DNA of 35,777 bases from Fibrobacter sp. (GCA_016295375.1 JAEDLI010000012.1:1-35777); one strand, 5' to 3'. Positions 14,231-22,955 are shown, numbered from the stretch's first letter. The notes: generated by a model from the letters alone, not told the origin. Numbers and translations: made by a program.

Positions 14231-15187
14231 CAAATGGCCCGGAGGGGCGCTGACGCTGTTCTTGATGGCCGTCTGCTTGGACTCCACAATCTTGTCGGCA
14301 ATGGAACGGACCTTTTCGGTGAGCCACAGCCACGACTGTGAACCTTCGGTATAGTCCGCCTCCCCAAACATCTGCACACGGCTGTCCTGGCGCATCTTTT
14401 CCACCTGGCGGAAAGCCTTCACGTCCCCTTTCGGGTAAACCGCAAAGGTAGAGCCGCCATTGTAATTCAAGATGCTGAAAGCGGGCACGTCCGAAGGCCC
14501 GTCGGCAATGTAGAGCATGTTCTCGAAGGGCACACGGCGGTCGCCCCGGGCAATAGTGGAATTCACGTCAATATCGTCGGGATACTTGTTGCTCCCCTTG
14601 TTGATTTCAAAAAGGTAGCGGGTCTTGGAAGTATTGTCCAGGGCGCAGGCCACCTGGCTGATTTCTCCTTCGGCAGGAGCGGTACCAGTCTTTGACGCAT
14701 CCGTATCAAAACCGGGGAGAGCCGGCGTCTCGATAAATTCACATCCGAAAATTCCATCCACGAAGGGGGCTATTGCACTCCCCCGGATAGTTTCTGCAAA
14801 ACCCGTGCTCACCACGTAATGTTCCAGCTTGATATCGAAGGCCTTGTATTTCGGGTCCGATTCCACAAGCCCTTTGATGTTCCCGAAAAATTCAGGAAGC
14901 CCCGGATAGAATACAAGCTCCCTCCCGAACTGATGTAATAGTTTGTTCGAAAGGCCCTTGAACAGTCCCTGTTTCACGTAGGTCAGCACATGGTTCAGGT
15001 AACTGGTGTCCGGATTCACGTGCACGCCGCTACGGCCGTAGTATTCACGGAGGGCGTTCACCTCCCGCCAGAACTTGCCGCCATCCACGTTGTAATGGCG
15101 GAACAGCGGCTCTTGCATGTAACTGCTGATGAGGGTCTTGTCACAATCCCACACGAGGGCGATGATGTTCTGTTCGAAAGGAGTCAT
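14225..15187 (-). CDS. HAD-superfamily phosphatase/hydrolase
   Basis: 320 residues. Motif I of the haloacid dehalogenase superfamily is VWDCDKTL (nucleophile D14, acid/base D16). VVSTGF fits motif II (Ser/Thr), a basic residue for motif III is in the variable middle part, and ADGPSDVPAF is motif IV (acidic pair binding Mg2+). The segment between motifs I and II is long and helical, suggesting a C1 cap. The substrate cannot be told; a cytosolic phosphomonoester is likely. The ATG follows a heptad array and has no clear ribosome site. It converges with the LamG gene with a gap of 17 bases. Confidence 0.82.
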   Translation of the reverse strand: MTPFEQNIIALVWDCDKTLISSYMQEPLFRHYNVDGGKFWREVNALREYYGRSGVHVNPDTSYLNHVLTYVKQGLFKGLSNKLLHQFGRELVFYPGLPEFFGNIKGLVESDPKYKAFDIKLEHYVVSTGFAETIRGSAIAPFVDGIFGCEFIETPALPGFDTDASKTGTAPAEGEISQVACALDNTSKTRYLFEINKGSNKYPDDIDVNSTIARGDRRVPFENMLYIADGPSDVPAFSILNYNGGSTFAVYPKGDVKAFRQVEKMRQDSRVQMFGEADYTEGSQSWLWLTEKVRSIADKIVESKQTAIKNSVSAPPGHLS

Positions 15188-15191
15188 GGGT

Positions 15192-15275
15192 GTTAGGGGA
15201 TAGGGGTTAGGGATTAGGGGCTAGGATCTAGGGAATGTGAGGTTCGAGGCTCGAGGCACGGGGCGTGAGGCTTGA
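15192..15275. repeat. Twelve-unit degenerate heptad array
   Basis: Twelve 7-bp units in one register: GTTAGGG, GATAGGG, GTTAGGG, ATTAGGG, GCTAGGA, TCTAGGG, AATGTGA, then GGTTCGA, GGCTCGA, GGCACGG, GGCGTGA, GGCTTGA. The unit sequence drifts along the array while the 7-bp phase holds. Confidence 0.75.
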
Positions 15276-15321
15276 TGGGAACAAGAGGTAATGATGGTTA
15301 GGACAGTTGGTCTCAAGAGAG

Positions 15322-15350
15322 GTCATCCTCGCGGAGGCGAGGATCCGCTA
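15322..15350. repeat. Dispersed palindrome, GGATCCTCGC type (inverted)
   Basis: GTCATCCTCGCGGAGGCGAGGATCCGCTAG is the reverse complement of the AGCGGATCCTCGC...GCGAGGATGAC form at 4505. Confidence 0.8.
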
Positions 15351-15394
15351 GAGGTTTTTAAGGACAAGGGATATGAGGTGTGCGCGGACCCGTC

Positions 15395-16225
15395 TCACTG
15401 TTTCGTTATGAAGTAGTCCTCCGGATTTATGGGCGTACCATCTAGACGAATTTCGTAATGGAGCGCCACGCTGGACTCCGTGCCGCTCTCGCCGATGATG
15501 GCGATGGGCTGCCCGCGCCGGACACGCACGCCCGGCTGCACCAGGGCCTGCCCCAGGTGGGCATAAAACGTCTTGACTCCGGGCATGTGCTCGATTTTCA
15601 TGGAAAGTCCGAATCCGCGATGGTTGCGAACTTCGGCCACGACGCCTGCACCGGTGGCTACTACGGTATCGCCCACGGCTGCCACGTAGTCGATTCCGCG
15701 ATGGGGCAGTTCCTGCTCGGTAAAGTGGTCGTAAATCATCTCGAAACGGTTCTTGACGGCGTGGCTGTTCTTGAAGGGGTGCAGCACAGGCACCATAGCC
15801 GCCGTCACGGAATCCTGCTCCAGCCGGGTAAGCAGGCGCCTGAAGGTCTTCTCGATTTCGGCAAGGCTCTTGCGCTCGCTACCCGAACGCATGTCCCGGC
15901 CGGATTCTTCCAGGGTGAACCCGAGCCCGCTGAGGTTTACGGTGCTGTCCCGCAAGAGCCGGGTCTCTTCGGCCTTGAGGATGGACTCGTCCACCGATTG
16001 GCGGATATCCTTAATCTCCTTCTTGATGGCCATGTTCTGGCGGTACACCGAAAGCACGTTGCCGTCGGAGAGATTCGCCACAATCTTCTGGGGCGAAAAC
16101 AGCACGAACCCGAGAATAGCGCAAGCCAGGAGAACCACCATCACGATCACCCTGGTCAGGGAAATCTTGTAGTTCTTGGGCGCCGAGGTCTTGCTCGGGA
16201 AAACATGGACCTCAAGCTTTTTCAC
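15395..16225 (-). CDS. Membrane-anchored M23/LytM-like protein lacking one catalytic His
   Basis: About 276 residues from GTG at 16225: a short basic N-terminus, one membrane helix (VIVMVVLLACAILGFVLF), a coiled-coil segment, then a LytM/M23 domain acting in the periplasm. Zn ligands are seen in HRGIDYV (H175, D179) and at the last His of ALHYEIR (H256), and the catalytic His of FYAHLG (H223) is present. The first His of the family's H-x-H motif is Ala (A254), so peptidase activity may be lost as in EnvC/NlpD-type activators. GTG at 16225 fits the basic start; an ATG at 16270 would add 15 residues. It overlaps the upstream 94-residue gene by 14 bases, so the two form an operon. Confidence 0.83.
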   Translation of the reverse strand: MKKLEVHVFPSKTSAPKNYKISLTRVIVMVVLLACAILGFVLFSPQKIVANLSDGNVLSVYRQNMAIKKEIKDIRQSVDESILKAEETRLLRDSTVNLSGLGFTLEESGRDMRSGSERKSLAEIEKTFRRLLTRLEQDSVTAAMVPVLHPFKNSHAVKNRFEMIYDHFTEQELPHRGIDYVAAVGDTVVATGAGVVAEVRNHRGFGLSMKIEHMPGVKTFYAHLGQALVQPGVRVRRGQPIAIIGESGTESSVALHYEIRLDGTPINPEDYFITKQ

Positions 16226-16496
16226 TCTTCCCCGCAGATTCCTTGGAAAGCTTCTTTTCCAGTTCGGCAATCTTTTTCTGGCTTTCTTCGATGCCGCCGA
16301 TAATTTCCACCACCGACGGGTCGTCCTTGATGGCCTTCAGAAGGTCGTCTTGCACGGCTCCGTAGAGCTTTTGCCCCAGGGCCTGGAACTTGGTCTTGAG
16401 TCGGCTTTCTTCGGTTGCCAGTTCAACACGGACCAGGGTCGCAGAGGCAAACCCCATGGCATGTTTTTTCAGCTTATTTAGCACTGTTTTATCCAT
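16212..16496 (-). CDS. Small coiled-coil protein of unknown function
   Basis: 94 residues that I do not recognise. The ATG at 16496 has AAGGAA 5 bases upstream; longer starts further up lack support. The N-terminus is basic with a mildly hydrophobic segment (HAMGFASATLVRVELA), and the C-terminal half is a charged helix with heptad-like spacing (IEESQKKIAELEKKLSKES), likely a coiled coil. There is no signal peptide. It is divergent from the small membrane gene and dnaN across a 63-base gap, and overlaps the M23-like gene downstream. That context suggests a partner of the cell-wall protein, but this is inference. Confidence 0.75.
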   Translation of the reverse strand: MDKTVLNKLKKHAMGFASATLVRVELATEESRLKTKFQALGQKLYGAVQDDLLKAIKDDPSVVEIIGGIEESQKKIAELEKKLSKESAGKSEKA

Positions 16497-16559
16497 AAGC
16501 GTTCCTTTTTTCGCTCTTAAAATAGTAGTTTTTACTCCATAAAACAATGGAGATTTTTT

Positions 16560-16712
16560 ATGAGCCGGAGAGATCGTAGGCGTGCCATGCAGAATGCAAA
16601 GAATTTCACGCCTAAAAAGTCCAATTCCATGAACAAGTGGGTCATTGTGGCCCTGGCCGTAATCGCTGTAGTATTTTTCGTCGGAACGACTATCATTCAA
16701 AGGGGTGCCTAA
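16560..16712 (+). CDS. 50-residue single-pass membrane protein upstream of dnaN
   Basis: The frame begins MSRRDRRRAMQNAKNF and ends TTIIQRGA. The first 26 residues are strongly basic, followed by one hydrophobic helix (WVIVALAVIAVVFFVGTTII). GGAG (16549-16552) lies 7 bases before the ATG, and the stop codon is 3 bases before the dnaN ATG, so it is almost certainly cotranscribed with dnaN. The topology is probably N-in with a basic cytoplasmic tail that could touch DNA or phospholipid head groups. I do not recognise the family. Confidence 0.75.
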   Translation: MSRRDRRRAMQNAKNFTPKKSNSMNKWVIVALAVIAVVFFVGTTIIQRGA

Positions 16713-16715
16713 TCT

Positions 16716-17837
16716 ATGAAATTCCAAATCCAAAAAGCTGTATTCCTGGACGCTCTTAGCGCCGCCGTCAACGCGGTGCCGAACAAGTCCACTATCCAGA
16801 TTCTCAACAACTTCGCCCTCAGGCTCGAAGGCAATGTCCTCGAAGTGAGCGCGACGGATCTGGACCTGGGCATCAGGGTCAAGGTGGAAGTCGAAGGTGA
16901 ACGCGATGGTTCCGTGGTCATCAACGCCCGCAAGCTTCTGGAACTGGTGAAGAGCCTCGTAGATCCGAGCATCACTACCGTAAGCGTTGATGTGGAAAAT
17001 TACCTCGCCAAGATCCGCTGGAGCGAAAAGGGCCAGGCAAGCATCACCGGTTTCGACGCCAGCGATTTCCCGCCGTTCCCCGAAGTGAACGAAGGCGAAA
17101 CCCTGAACTTTGCCAAGAGCGAACTGGAATTCCTGGTCGAAAAGACCAAGTTCGCCACCTCTACCGACTCCACCCGCTTAAGCCTGAACGGCATCTTCCT
17201 GGAAGCGGGCGACGGCAAGGTCTCCATGATTGCAACCGACGGTCACCGTCTGGGCCGTGCCGCCATCGAGCAAGAAGGCGCAAGCCTGAGCAATGGCGTC
17301 ATCGTCCCCCGCAAGCCCCTGGAACAGATTCTGCACATGGCCAAGGCCGACGCCACCATCGAGGCCCGTGCGTCTTCGACCCACATTTTGTTCAGTACCG
17401 AATCCATCCAGGTGATTTCCAAGCTCTACGAAGGACCGTACCCCAACTACCGTGCGGTGATTCCCCAGAACTTTGAACGCACCGTGCAGCTGAACACCGT
17501 AGAGTTCCTGAACAAGATGCGCAGCGTGATTTCTATGGCCAACGCCCGCACCCACAAGGTGCGCCTGCAGTTCGAAGGTAACAACCTGGAACTCAGCGCA
17601 AGCGACCCGGATGTGGGCGGCGATTCCCGCGAAGCCCTCTCCGTGACCCACAACGGTGAAGGTTCCTTCAGCATCGGCTTTGACGGACGCTACATTTCTG
17701 AAATCTTCAGCATGTGCAAGTCCGAAGAAACGGTGATGAAGATGAACAACCCCATTGGCGCCTGCATCATCGAGCCCGTTGGCGAAGGCCTGAACTTCAG
17801 CTTCTTGCTGATGCCCACCCATCTGACCGACGACTAA
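16716..17837 (+). CDS. dnaN: DNA polymerase III beta sliding clamp
   Basis: 373 residues, the usual size of the ring-forming processivity clamp that tethers the replicase to DNA. The N-terminal MKFQIQKAVFLDALSAAVNAVPNKSTIQILNNFAL, the central IATDGHRLGRA and the C-terminal LLMPTHLTDD (equivalent of the M-P-M-R-L end) are diagnostic. It follows the 50-residue membrane gene by 3 bases. Neither dnaA nor recF is adjacent, although the putative origin is only about 11.5 kb to the left. A rho-independent terminator follows 20 bases after the stop. Confidence 0.97.
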   Translation: MKFQIQKAVFLDALSAAVNAVPNKSTIQILNNFALRLEGNVLEVSATDLDLGIRVKVEVEGERDGSVVINARKLLELVKSLVDPSITTVSVDVENYLAKIRWSEKGQASITGFDASDFPPFPEVNEGETLNFAKSELEFLVEKTKFATSTDSTRLSLNGIFLEAGDGKVSMIATDGHRLGRAAIEQEGASLSNGVIVPRKPLEQILHMAKADATIEARASSTHILFSTESIQVISKLYEGPYPNYRAVIPQNFERTVQLNTVEFLNKMRSVISMANARTHKVRLQFEGNNLELSASDPDVGGDSREALSVTHNGEGSFSIGFDGRYISEIFSMCKSEETVMKMNNPIGACIIEPVGEGLNFSFLLMPTHLTDD

Positions 17838-17857
17838 TTGCAAAGTGCAAACAAACT

Positions 17858-17890
17858 AAAAAAGGGTGTCGCACAGGCGCGCCCTTTTTT
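17858..17890 (+). terminator. Rho-independent terminator after dnaN
   Basis: AAAAAAGGGTGT, a loop around CGCACAG, then GCGCCCTTTTTT: a GC stem with G-U pairs extended by A/U pairs and ending in a U tract. It ends 12 bases before the ttcA start. Confidence 0.8.
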
Positions 17891-17902
17891 AATGTGAAAT
17901 AT

Positions 17903-18625
17903 ATGTCCAACGCCATCCGCAAACGTATCAGCAAAAAGATTACCAAGGCACTCCACGACTTTGGCCTGATTGAAGACGGCGACAAGGTGCTGGTTGCCGT
18001 CAGTGGCGGCAAGGATTCCAGCGTGCTCCTGATGGAACTGGCCGCCCGCATGGGAAAGTTCTTGCCCGACTGCGAAATCGCCGCCATCCATATCCAGAGC
18101 GACTTTGCGGACAAGGCCCCTCGGGAATTTCTGGAACGTATGGCTCAGCAATATCCGCAAATCCCGTTTTACTTCAAGGACGTGGCGGTAGAAGGCCGGC
18201 TCAAGGAAGGCCGCAAGCTGAACTGCTACTGGTGCAGCACCCAGCGCCGCACCGAGCTTATCAAGTTCGCCCGGGAAAACGGCTACAACAAGATTGCGCT
18301 GGGCCACCACATGGACGACATCGTGGAGACCCTCTTGATGAACATGCTCTACAAGGGCGAATTCAGCGGCATGCCGCCCATGGTGCCCTACGAAAAATAC
18401 CCGGTGAGCGTTATCCGTCCGCTATGCTATTGCGAAGAATCAGAGATTATCGAATACGCCGAAGATGCCGATATCCGCAGGTTCACCTGCACCTGCGAAT
18501 TTTCCAAGGCGAGCCACCGTAAATCCATCCGCGAAGAAATCAAGAGCCTTACCAAGGGCAATTCCACCCTCAAGGCGAACCTATTTGAAAGCATGCGGAA
18601 TATACGGATGGATTATCTGCTGTAG
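17903..18625 (+). CDS. ttcA: TtcA-family tRNA thiolation enzyme
   Basis: 240 residues. An ATP pyrophosphatase with the PP-loop SGGKDSS (34-40). It would activate and thiolate a tRNA base, by homology 2-thiocytidine at position 32, with a 4Fe-4S cluster. Cluster-type cysteines are C108 and C111 (LNCYWC) and the C196/C198 pair (CTCEF). GHHMDDIVETLLMN is a second family block. It is shorter than E. coli TtcA (311) because both ends are trimmed. The ATG at 17903 lies just past the dnaN terminator. An upstream in-frame extension runs through the dnaN 3' end and the terminator, so I reject it. Substrate specificity within TtcA/TuaA relatives is not certain. Confidence 0.85.
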   Translation: MSNAIRKRISKKITKALHDFGLIEDGDKVLVAVSGGKDSSVLLMELAARMGKFLPDCEIAAIHIQSDFADKAPREFLERMAQQYPQIPFYFKDVAVEGRLKEGRKLNCYWCSTQRRTELIKFARENGYNKIALGHHMDDIVETLLMNMLYKGEFSGMPPMVPYEKYPVSVIRPLCYCEESEIIEYAEDADIRRFTCTCEFSKASHRKSIREEIKSLTKGNSTLKANLFESMRNIRMDYLL

Positions 18626-18787
18626 GCATTTTTTGTATATTACCCTCCGGTTTCCCAAGTGGGATTCTTTGTGGTTCAAGCGGTTTTGAACCAGTTGCCA
18701 GATGGGCCGGCGTTCCGGCCCGAATTCCCCTATTATCAAATGAACAAGGCCTACGCGGTCGTTCTCCGCGCATGGCCGGGAGAAACT

Positions 18788-19732
18788 ATGATGAACGAAA
18801 ATACAAGCGCTGCAAAGCGCAATCACGACCCGTTTTTTAGGTGGCTGTTCTCAAACACCACGCACGCAAGGAACCTACTGGAACTGTCGGCGAAGGTGAA
18901 CCGGGAACTGAGCGAGTTCCTCTCGGTGGTGAACCTGGATACCTTGATTCGGATTCCCGATTCCTACTCGGAAGTGGACGAGACAGGCGAGGCGGACATC
19001 GCCTTCCGCGTGAACGTTGCCACGGGAGCTCCCGTGCTGGTGGGCATCTTGCTGGAGCACGAGACCGGGCGTGATTTTGAAATCCTTGAACAGATTGACC
19101 GCTATGTCCATTCCGTCATGAGACTACACGAGGAGAACCGCATATTTAGCGGATTTCCCACCATGGCAATCATCTTCTACAACGGCCGCGAGAACTGGGA
19201 CCCTCAGAGATTATTGGAAAACGGATATCCGAAATATTTCCACGGGGCGGTTCTTCCGTTCAAGTGCACCTTCATAAACATGTCGGACATTCCCGACAGC
19301 GACTGCCTCGCCTGCGAAGACACCGAAACGGGCATGGGAATCGTGGCCATGAAGTATGCCTTTGACAAGGACGCTTTGCTTTCGGTTTTGCCGCAGTTCA
19401 AAAGCGCTCTGCAGAAGATGGACGGGAACAAGGCCTCTTGCCTTTTGCACAAAATAAGTTTATATTTAAAGGAGTACGTTGACCAAGGCGTTCTAAAGGA
19501 GTTGAGCATGGCCTTCAAGAGCATAGGACAGAAATACGGCTTTGTGAGCGCCGGTGATGTTTTTCGCCAACAGATTGCCGACGCTCGTGTCGAAGAACGG
19601 CAAAAAACCGAAGCCAAAGCCAATGAAGAAAAGTTAAATACGGCAAAGAGAATGGTTCGCGATGGAGTACTGTCCGTCGAAAACGCCGTGTCGTATTTCG
19701 GCTTTACCAGGGAACAGATTCTCGAGAACTAG
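18788..19732 (+). CDS. Rpn-family PD-(D/E)XK nuclease (transposase_31-like)
   Basis: 314 residues. It resembles the recombination-promoting nuclease/putative transposase family (RpnA-E in E. coli). NHDPFFRWLFSNTTHARNLLE is the family opening, and the nuclease core has SEVDETGEADIAFRV followed by VLVGILLEHETG, supplying the acidic metal ligands. The C-terminus is helical and ends in a Lys/Glu-rich segment with KRMVRDGVLSVENAVSYFGFTREQILE. GGGAG lies 5 bases before the first of two adjacent ATGs. Upstream are two perfect hairpins (GGTTCAA...TTGAACC and GGGCCGG-CGTT-CCGGCCC) and a TATATT. These genes often spread and vary between strains; here it borders a zone of decayed genes. Confidence 0.8.
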   Translation: MMNENTSAAKRNHDPFFRWLFSNTTHARNLLELSAKVNRELSEFLSVVNLDTLIRIPDSYSEVDETGEADIAFRVNVATGAPVLVGILLEHETGRDFEILEQIDRYVHSVMRLHEENRIFSGFPTMAIIFYNGRENWDPQRLLENGYPKYFHGAVLPFKCTFINMSDIPDSDCLACEDTETGMGIVAMKYAFDKDALLSVLPQFKSALQKMDGNKASCLLHKISLYLKEYVDQGVLKELSMAFKSIGQKYGFVSAGDVFRQQIADARVEERQKTEAKANEEKLNTAKRMVRDGVLSVENAVSYFGFTREQILEN

Positions 19733-19745
19733 CCGTAATTCGATA

Positions 19746-20180
19746 TTAACAAAACATCAATGCGGCTCCTGATGGGGAGCCGATCATTATTTCCTTATTT
19801 AGTCTTCTTTTCCAATCTTGTTTTTTATGATTCTTTATAGGTGGATAATCTATATTTTTACATCTATAAGCATGAAACAATTGAGATTTCTGAATTTCTA
19901 TACTAGGTTTGTATTTTTCAGCAAGACTCTTCAATTCGTTTTTATACTTCGTAACTTTTCCATACTCAATCAAACTTAAATCGAGTGCCACATTCTCCTT
20001 AGTGAGAACTCTCTGACGGGGATCAAGTGTGATTTTTTTTATCAAGGAGCGTGAAATATGTTTGGGAAAATAAATTTTTAAGGTCTTATCAGTTTCGTAT
20101 TTTGCGTTCTTCGCTAATTCAAGTTTAGTTGAATTTCTATCCCATACAACAGAAATTCGCAGCTCGTTTTTATTTGTATT
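19746..20180 (-). pseudogene. Orphan ORF remnant, 5' truncated
   Basis: An open frame of 144 codons with no good start: TTG at 20045 is possible, yet the frame stays open upstream to 20180. It encodes a Lys-rich sequence (for example LKIYFPKHISRSLIKKITLD and KNIDYPPIKNHKKQDWKRRL). Base composition is clearly more AT-rich than the flanking genes. I do not recognise the family. The loss of a start next to the TIGR02147 relic suggests a gene fragment left after rearrangement, perhaps acquired from elsewhere. Confidence 0.45.
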
Positions 20181-20189
20181 TTATAAATC

Positions 20190-20780
20190 GTGAAGTCCAT
20201 ATACGAATACAAGGAGTTCCGCAAGTACATGGCGGACTACTATGCCGAGCAGAAGAAAATTGCCGGCTTTTCGTGGAGGAGTTTCGCGAAGGCCGTGAAA
20301 TTCAGTTCACCCGTGTTCCTGAAACTGGTATGCTAGGGCAAGAGCGGGCTTTCAAAAAAAAGCCAGAGTCCGCGTTGCAAGCGCCATGGGCCTTTCCGGT
20401 TTTGAAAGCGACTTTTTTGTACTCCTGGTAGCCTATGACCAGGCAAAGGATGCCAAGACAAAAACAGAGATTTTTAATAGCCTGCAAGAAATCATCCTGA
20501 GCAACAGGGTCGGCATTCTCGAAAGGGCGTTTTTCGAATACTACTCCAACTGACTGAATTCGGCCATACGGGAACTTGCCGCATCCGTAGATTCGGCAAG
20601 CCCGAAGGGGCGTACAAAGATATCGTTGCCGAGATGCAGAACTTTCGACGCAAGGTGGTGGATATAGCCGCCAAAGACCAGGGGACAGAGCGGGTCTACG
20701 AACTGAACCTGCAGCTGTTCCCCCTTTCCCAGAAAATCCCGCCCGCAATGCAAAAGAAACATCCCAACAAGGATTCGTAA
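20190..20780 (+). pseudogene. TIGR02147-family gene, disrupted
   Basis: GTG at 20190 opens MKSIYEYKEFRKYMADYYAEQKK and FSWRSFAKAVKFSSPVFLKLV, the typical start of TIGR02147 proteins, a Fibrobacter paralogous family with an HTH-like N-terminus. Then a TAG stop interrupts, and the frame shifts at a run of eight A (about 20348-20355). The next frame reads ASAMGLSGFESDFFVLLVAYDQAKD and continues to FEYYSN, where TGA replaces an expected Trp codon. The middle (roughly 100 residues) is missing, another shift follows, and the end MQNFRRKVVDIAAKDQG ... VYELNLQLFPLSQK matches the family C-terminus. At least two stops, two shifts and one deletion make it non-functional. Its stop is 1 base from the FISUMP lipoprotein start. 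Confidence 0.85.
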
Positions 20781-20781
20781 A

Positions 20782-22286
20782 ATGTACCTGAGATTCGTCG
20801 CCCTTCTGTTTTACCTGCTCCTGTTTGTTGTCGCCTGTTCCGACAAAGACAAGAACGCGGGCGGCACCTCGGAAGCCGAAAACTCCATCGCCATCGAGAA
20901 CAAGGACATTGCGGGCGAAAGCGTGGAGGATCTGGACATATTCGGAAATGCCGACGGCGATGCCGTTCTGCTCGCCATCTCCATCATCATGCAGGCCGGC
21001 AGGAGCGAAGGCGAGTTCTCCCTTTCCCTGGCAGACCTTGCCAAGGACATCGAAGAGGACGGCGTCTGGAACGACTCCCTGGAACGGGCCCAATCCGCAG
21101 ATAACGCCTTCGAAGTCGAGTTGGCCCAAGTCCGTGAGAACATCCTGGGCTGGAACATTTCCCAAAAAATTTCTATGTTCGAAAATTACGTTGAGTATTT
21201 CTGGAGCGATGTTTTCGGGCTAGGCAGGTGCACCGAAAAGAGGGAGGGCGAAATCCGCCCCGACACAAACCCCAAATCCCGTTATTTCAATGAAAAATTT
21301 ATTTGCGAAAAACTGCACTGGCACCTGCTTGGGAAAAAACTATCATCAAGCTCAGCAGAAGAATCTTCCAGTTCAAGCATTTCTACTGAAAGTTCTTCAA
21401 GTTCGGCAAACGACTCATCGGAAAGCGGAGACTCCAGTTCCAGCGGCAAGTCCAGTTCGTCAGAGAAAAACGCCACGCCCACATCCAGCGAAAATTCCAG
21501 TTCGTCGGTCAAGCAAAGCAGTTCTTCCCAGCAATCCGCCACCACCATTGACTCTCCCTACGACGAGAATACATCCATCATTGATCCGGAACTTCTGGCC
21601 ATCCTGGGGACCTGCAATAGCGAAAACGAGAGCGCCGTGAAGAAGGTATACAATAATTCGTTTGTATGTAAAAGCGGACTGTGGTATAGCCTTCTCCTCG
21701 CCGACATGGAACAGGATTCCTGGTTCAATTCAGATATTACCTATGGTACACTGATTGACCAACGGGACGGACAAACTTATAGAACCGTTGTCATCGGCAC
21801 GCAAAAATGGATGGGCGAGAACCTGCACTATGCGGGGGAAAACGCAAGCGAGGAACTTGCGGCAAATATGGCAGATGAAAACCTGTGCCCCTCCGGCGAC
21901 AATGTTCTCTGCAAAAAAACAGGATATGTCTATACATGGATCGCCGCCGTGAACATTTCACCCATATACCAACAAAGACAAGCTACGTCTCTACCGATAG
22001 GAGAGGAACATCAGGGTATTTGCCCCGATGGGTGGCATGTTCCTTCGCTTGACGAATGGTATGCGCTTTTGAAATACATCGCTCCATCGGATTTTCTGCG
22101 GTTGCAACAGGTTGTGACTACAATTGGGAACAAGGAAAATGCGCAGCCTTCCACACAGCTTCCCATAACACCTCGGAAATTTGTTCTGGCGGAAATTTCA
22201 ATTATTGGACCGACCAGGCTGATTTTGGAGGTCGATTCTCCTCCACCCTAGCCAGCGTCCGCTGCGTAGAAAACGCCGCGCCCTAA
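20782..22286 (+). pseudogene. FISUMP-domain lipoprotein, frameshifted near the 3' end
   Basis: A lipoprotein signal peptide (LFYLLLFVVAC) is followed by an unrecognised helical domain, a long Ser-rich linker (residues about 190-255) and a FISUMP domain. That domain shows LIDQRDGQTYRTVVIGTQKWMGENLHY, GYVYTWIAA and CPDGWHVPSLDEWYALLKYI. At about 22085-22105 the reading frame of the domain ends. Its expected C-terminus (FSAVATGC, FNYWTDQ, SVRCVENAAP) is in the +2 frame, ending at 22286; in the original frame translation stops at 22251 with unrelated residues. Some residues are missing at the junction, pointing to an out-of-frame deletion. It begins 1 base after the TIGR02147 relic, presumably once one operon. 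Surface-located, function unknown. Confidence 0.82.
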
Positions 22287-22360
22287 CGTATTTCCACACA
22301 AAAATCCGCACTCATAAAGGTCCGCGGCAAAACCACTAGGCTTTTTCCTAAAAAATAATG

Positions 22361-22374
22361 TATATTTACATATG
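22361..22374 (+). promoter_or_regulatory. Possible promoter/operator of rubrerythrin
   Basis: TATATT (22361-22366) lies about 45 bases before the start and overlaps the inverted repeat ATGTA-TATT-TACAT (22359-22372). No clear -35. Which regulator would bind is unknown. Confidence 0.3.
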
Positions 22375-22411
22375 AGACACAAAAACATTATCATAAAAAA
22401 GGATAAAATCT

Positions 22412-22951
22412 ATGGCAAACAAATACGCCGGAACCCAAACCGAAAAGAACCTGCAGGCCGCATTCGCAGGTGAATCCCAGGCCCGCAACAAGTACACCTA
22501 CTTTGCCTCCAAGGCCAAGAAAGAAGGCTTTGAGCAGATCGCAGCGCTCTTCTTGAAGACCGCCGACAACGAGAAGGAACACGCCAAGATGTGGCTCAAG
22601 GAACTGGAAGGCATCGGCGACACCGCCCAGAACCTGAAAGAGGCCGCCGACGGCGAAAACTACGAGTGGACAGACATGTACGAGGGCTTTGCGAAGACCG
22701 CCGAGGCCGAAGGCTTCAAGCCCCTGGCTGCCAAGTTCCGCATGGTGGCCGCCATCGAGAAGCACCACGAAGAACGCTACCGCGCCCTGCTGAAGAACGT
22801 GGAAATGCAAGAAGTTTTCGCCAAGAGCGAAGTGAAGGTGTGGGAATGCCGCAACTGCGGGCACATCGTGGTGGGCACCAAGGCCCCGGCACTTTGCCCC
22901 GTGTGCGCACACCCCCAGGCCTATTTCGAAGTGAACGCCGAGAACTACTAA
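22412..22951 (+). CDS. rbr: Rubrerythrin
   Basis: 179 residues. A cytosolic non-haem iron peroxidase that reduces hydrogen peroxide in anaerobes. The N-terminal ferritin-like four-helix domain (1-140) shows the E-x-x-Y and E-x-x-H iron ligands (AGESQARNKYTYFA, NEKEHAKMW, AAIEKHHEERY). The C-terminal rubredoxin-like domain has CRNCGH and CPVCAHPQAYFEV (two Cys-x-x-Cys). Length is normal. AAAGGA lies 8 bases before the ATG. The gene is monocistronic: a terminator follows within a few bases, shared with the convergent GH74 gene. Confidence 0.97.
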   Translation: MANKYAGTQTEKNLQAAFAGESQARNKYTYFASKAKKEGFEQIAALFLKTADNEKEHAKMWLKELEGIGDTAQNLKEAADGENYEWTDMYEGFAKTAEAEGFKPLAAKFRMVAAIEKHHEERYRALLKNVEMQEVFAKSEVKVWECRNCGHIVVGTKAPALCPVCAHPQAYFEVNAENY

Positions 22952-22955
22952 TACA

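Noticed and set aside
15192..15275. Telomere-like TTAGGG repeats
   Set aside because: The unit drifts to unrelated heptamers and the region is internal to a bacterial chromosome.
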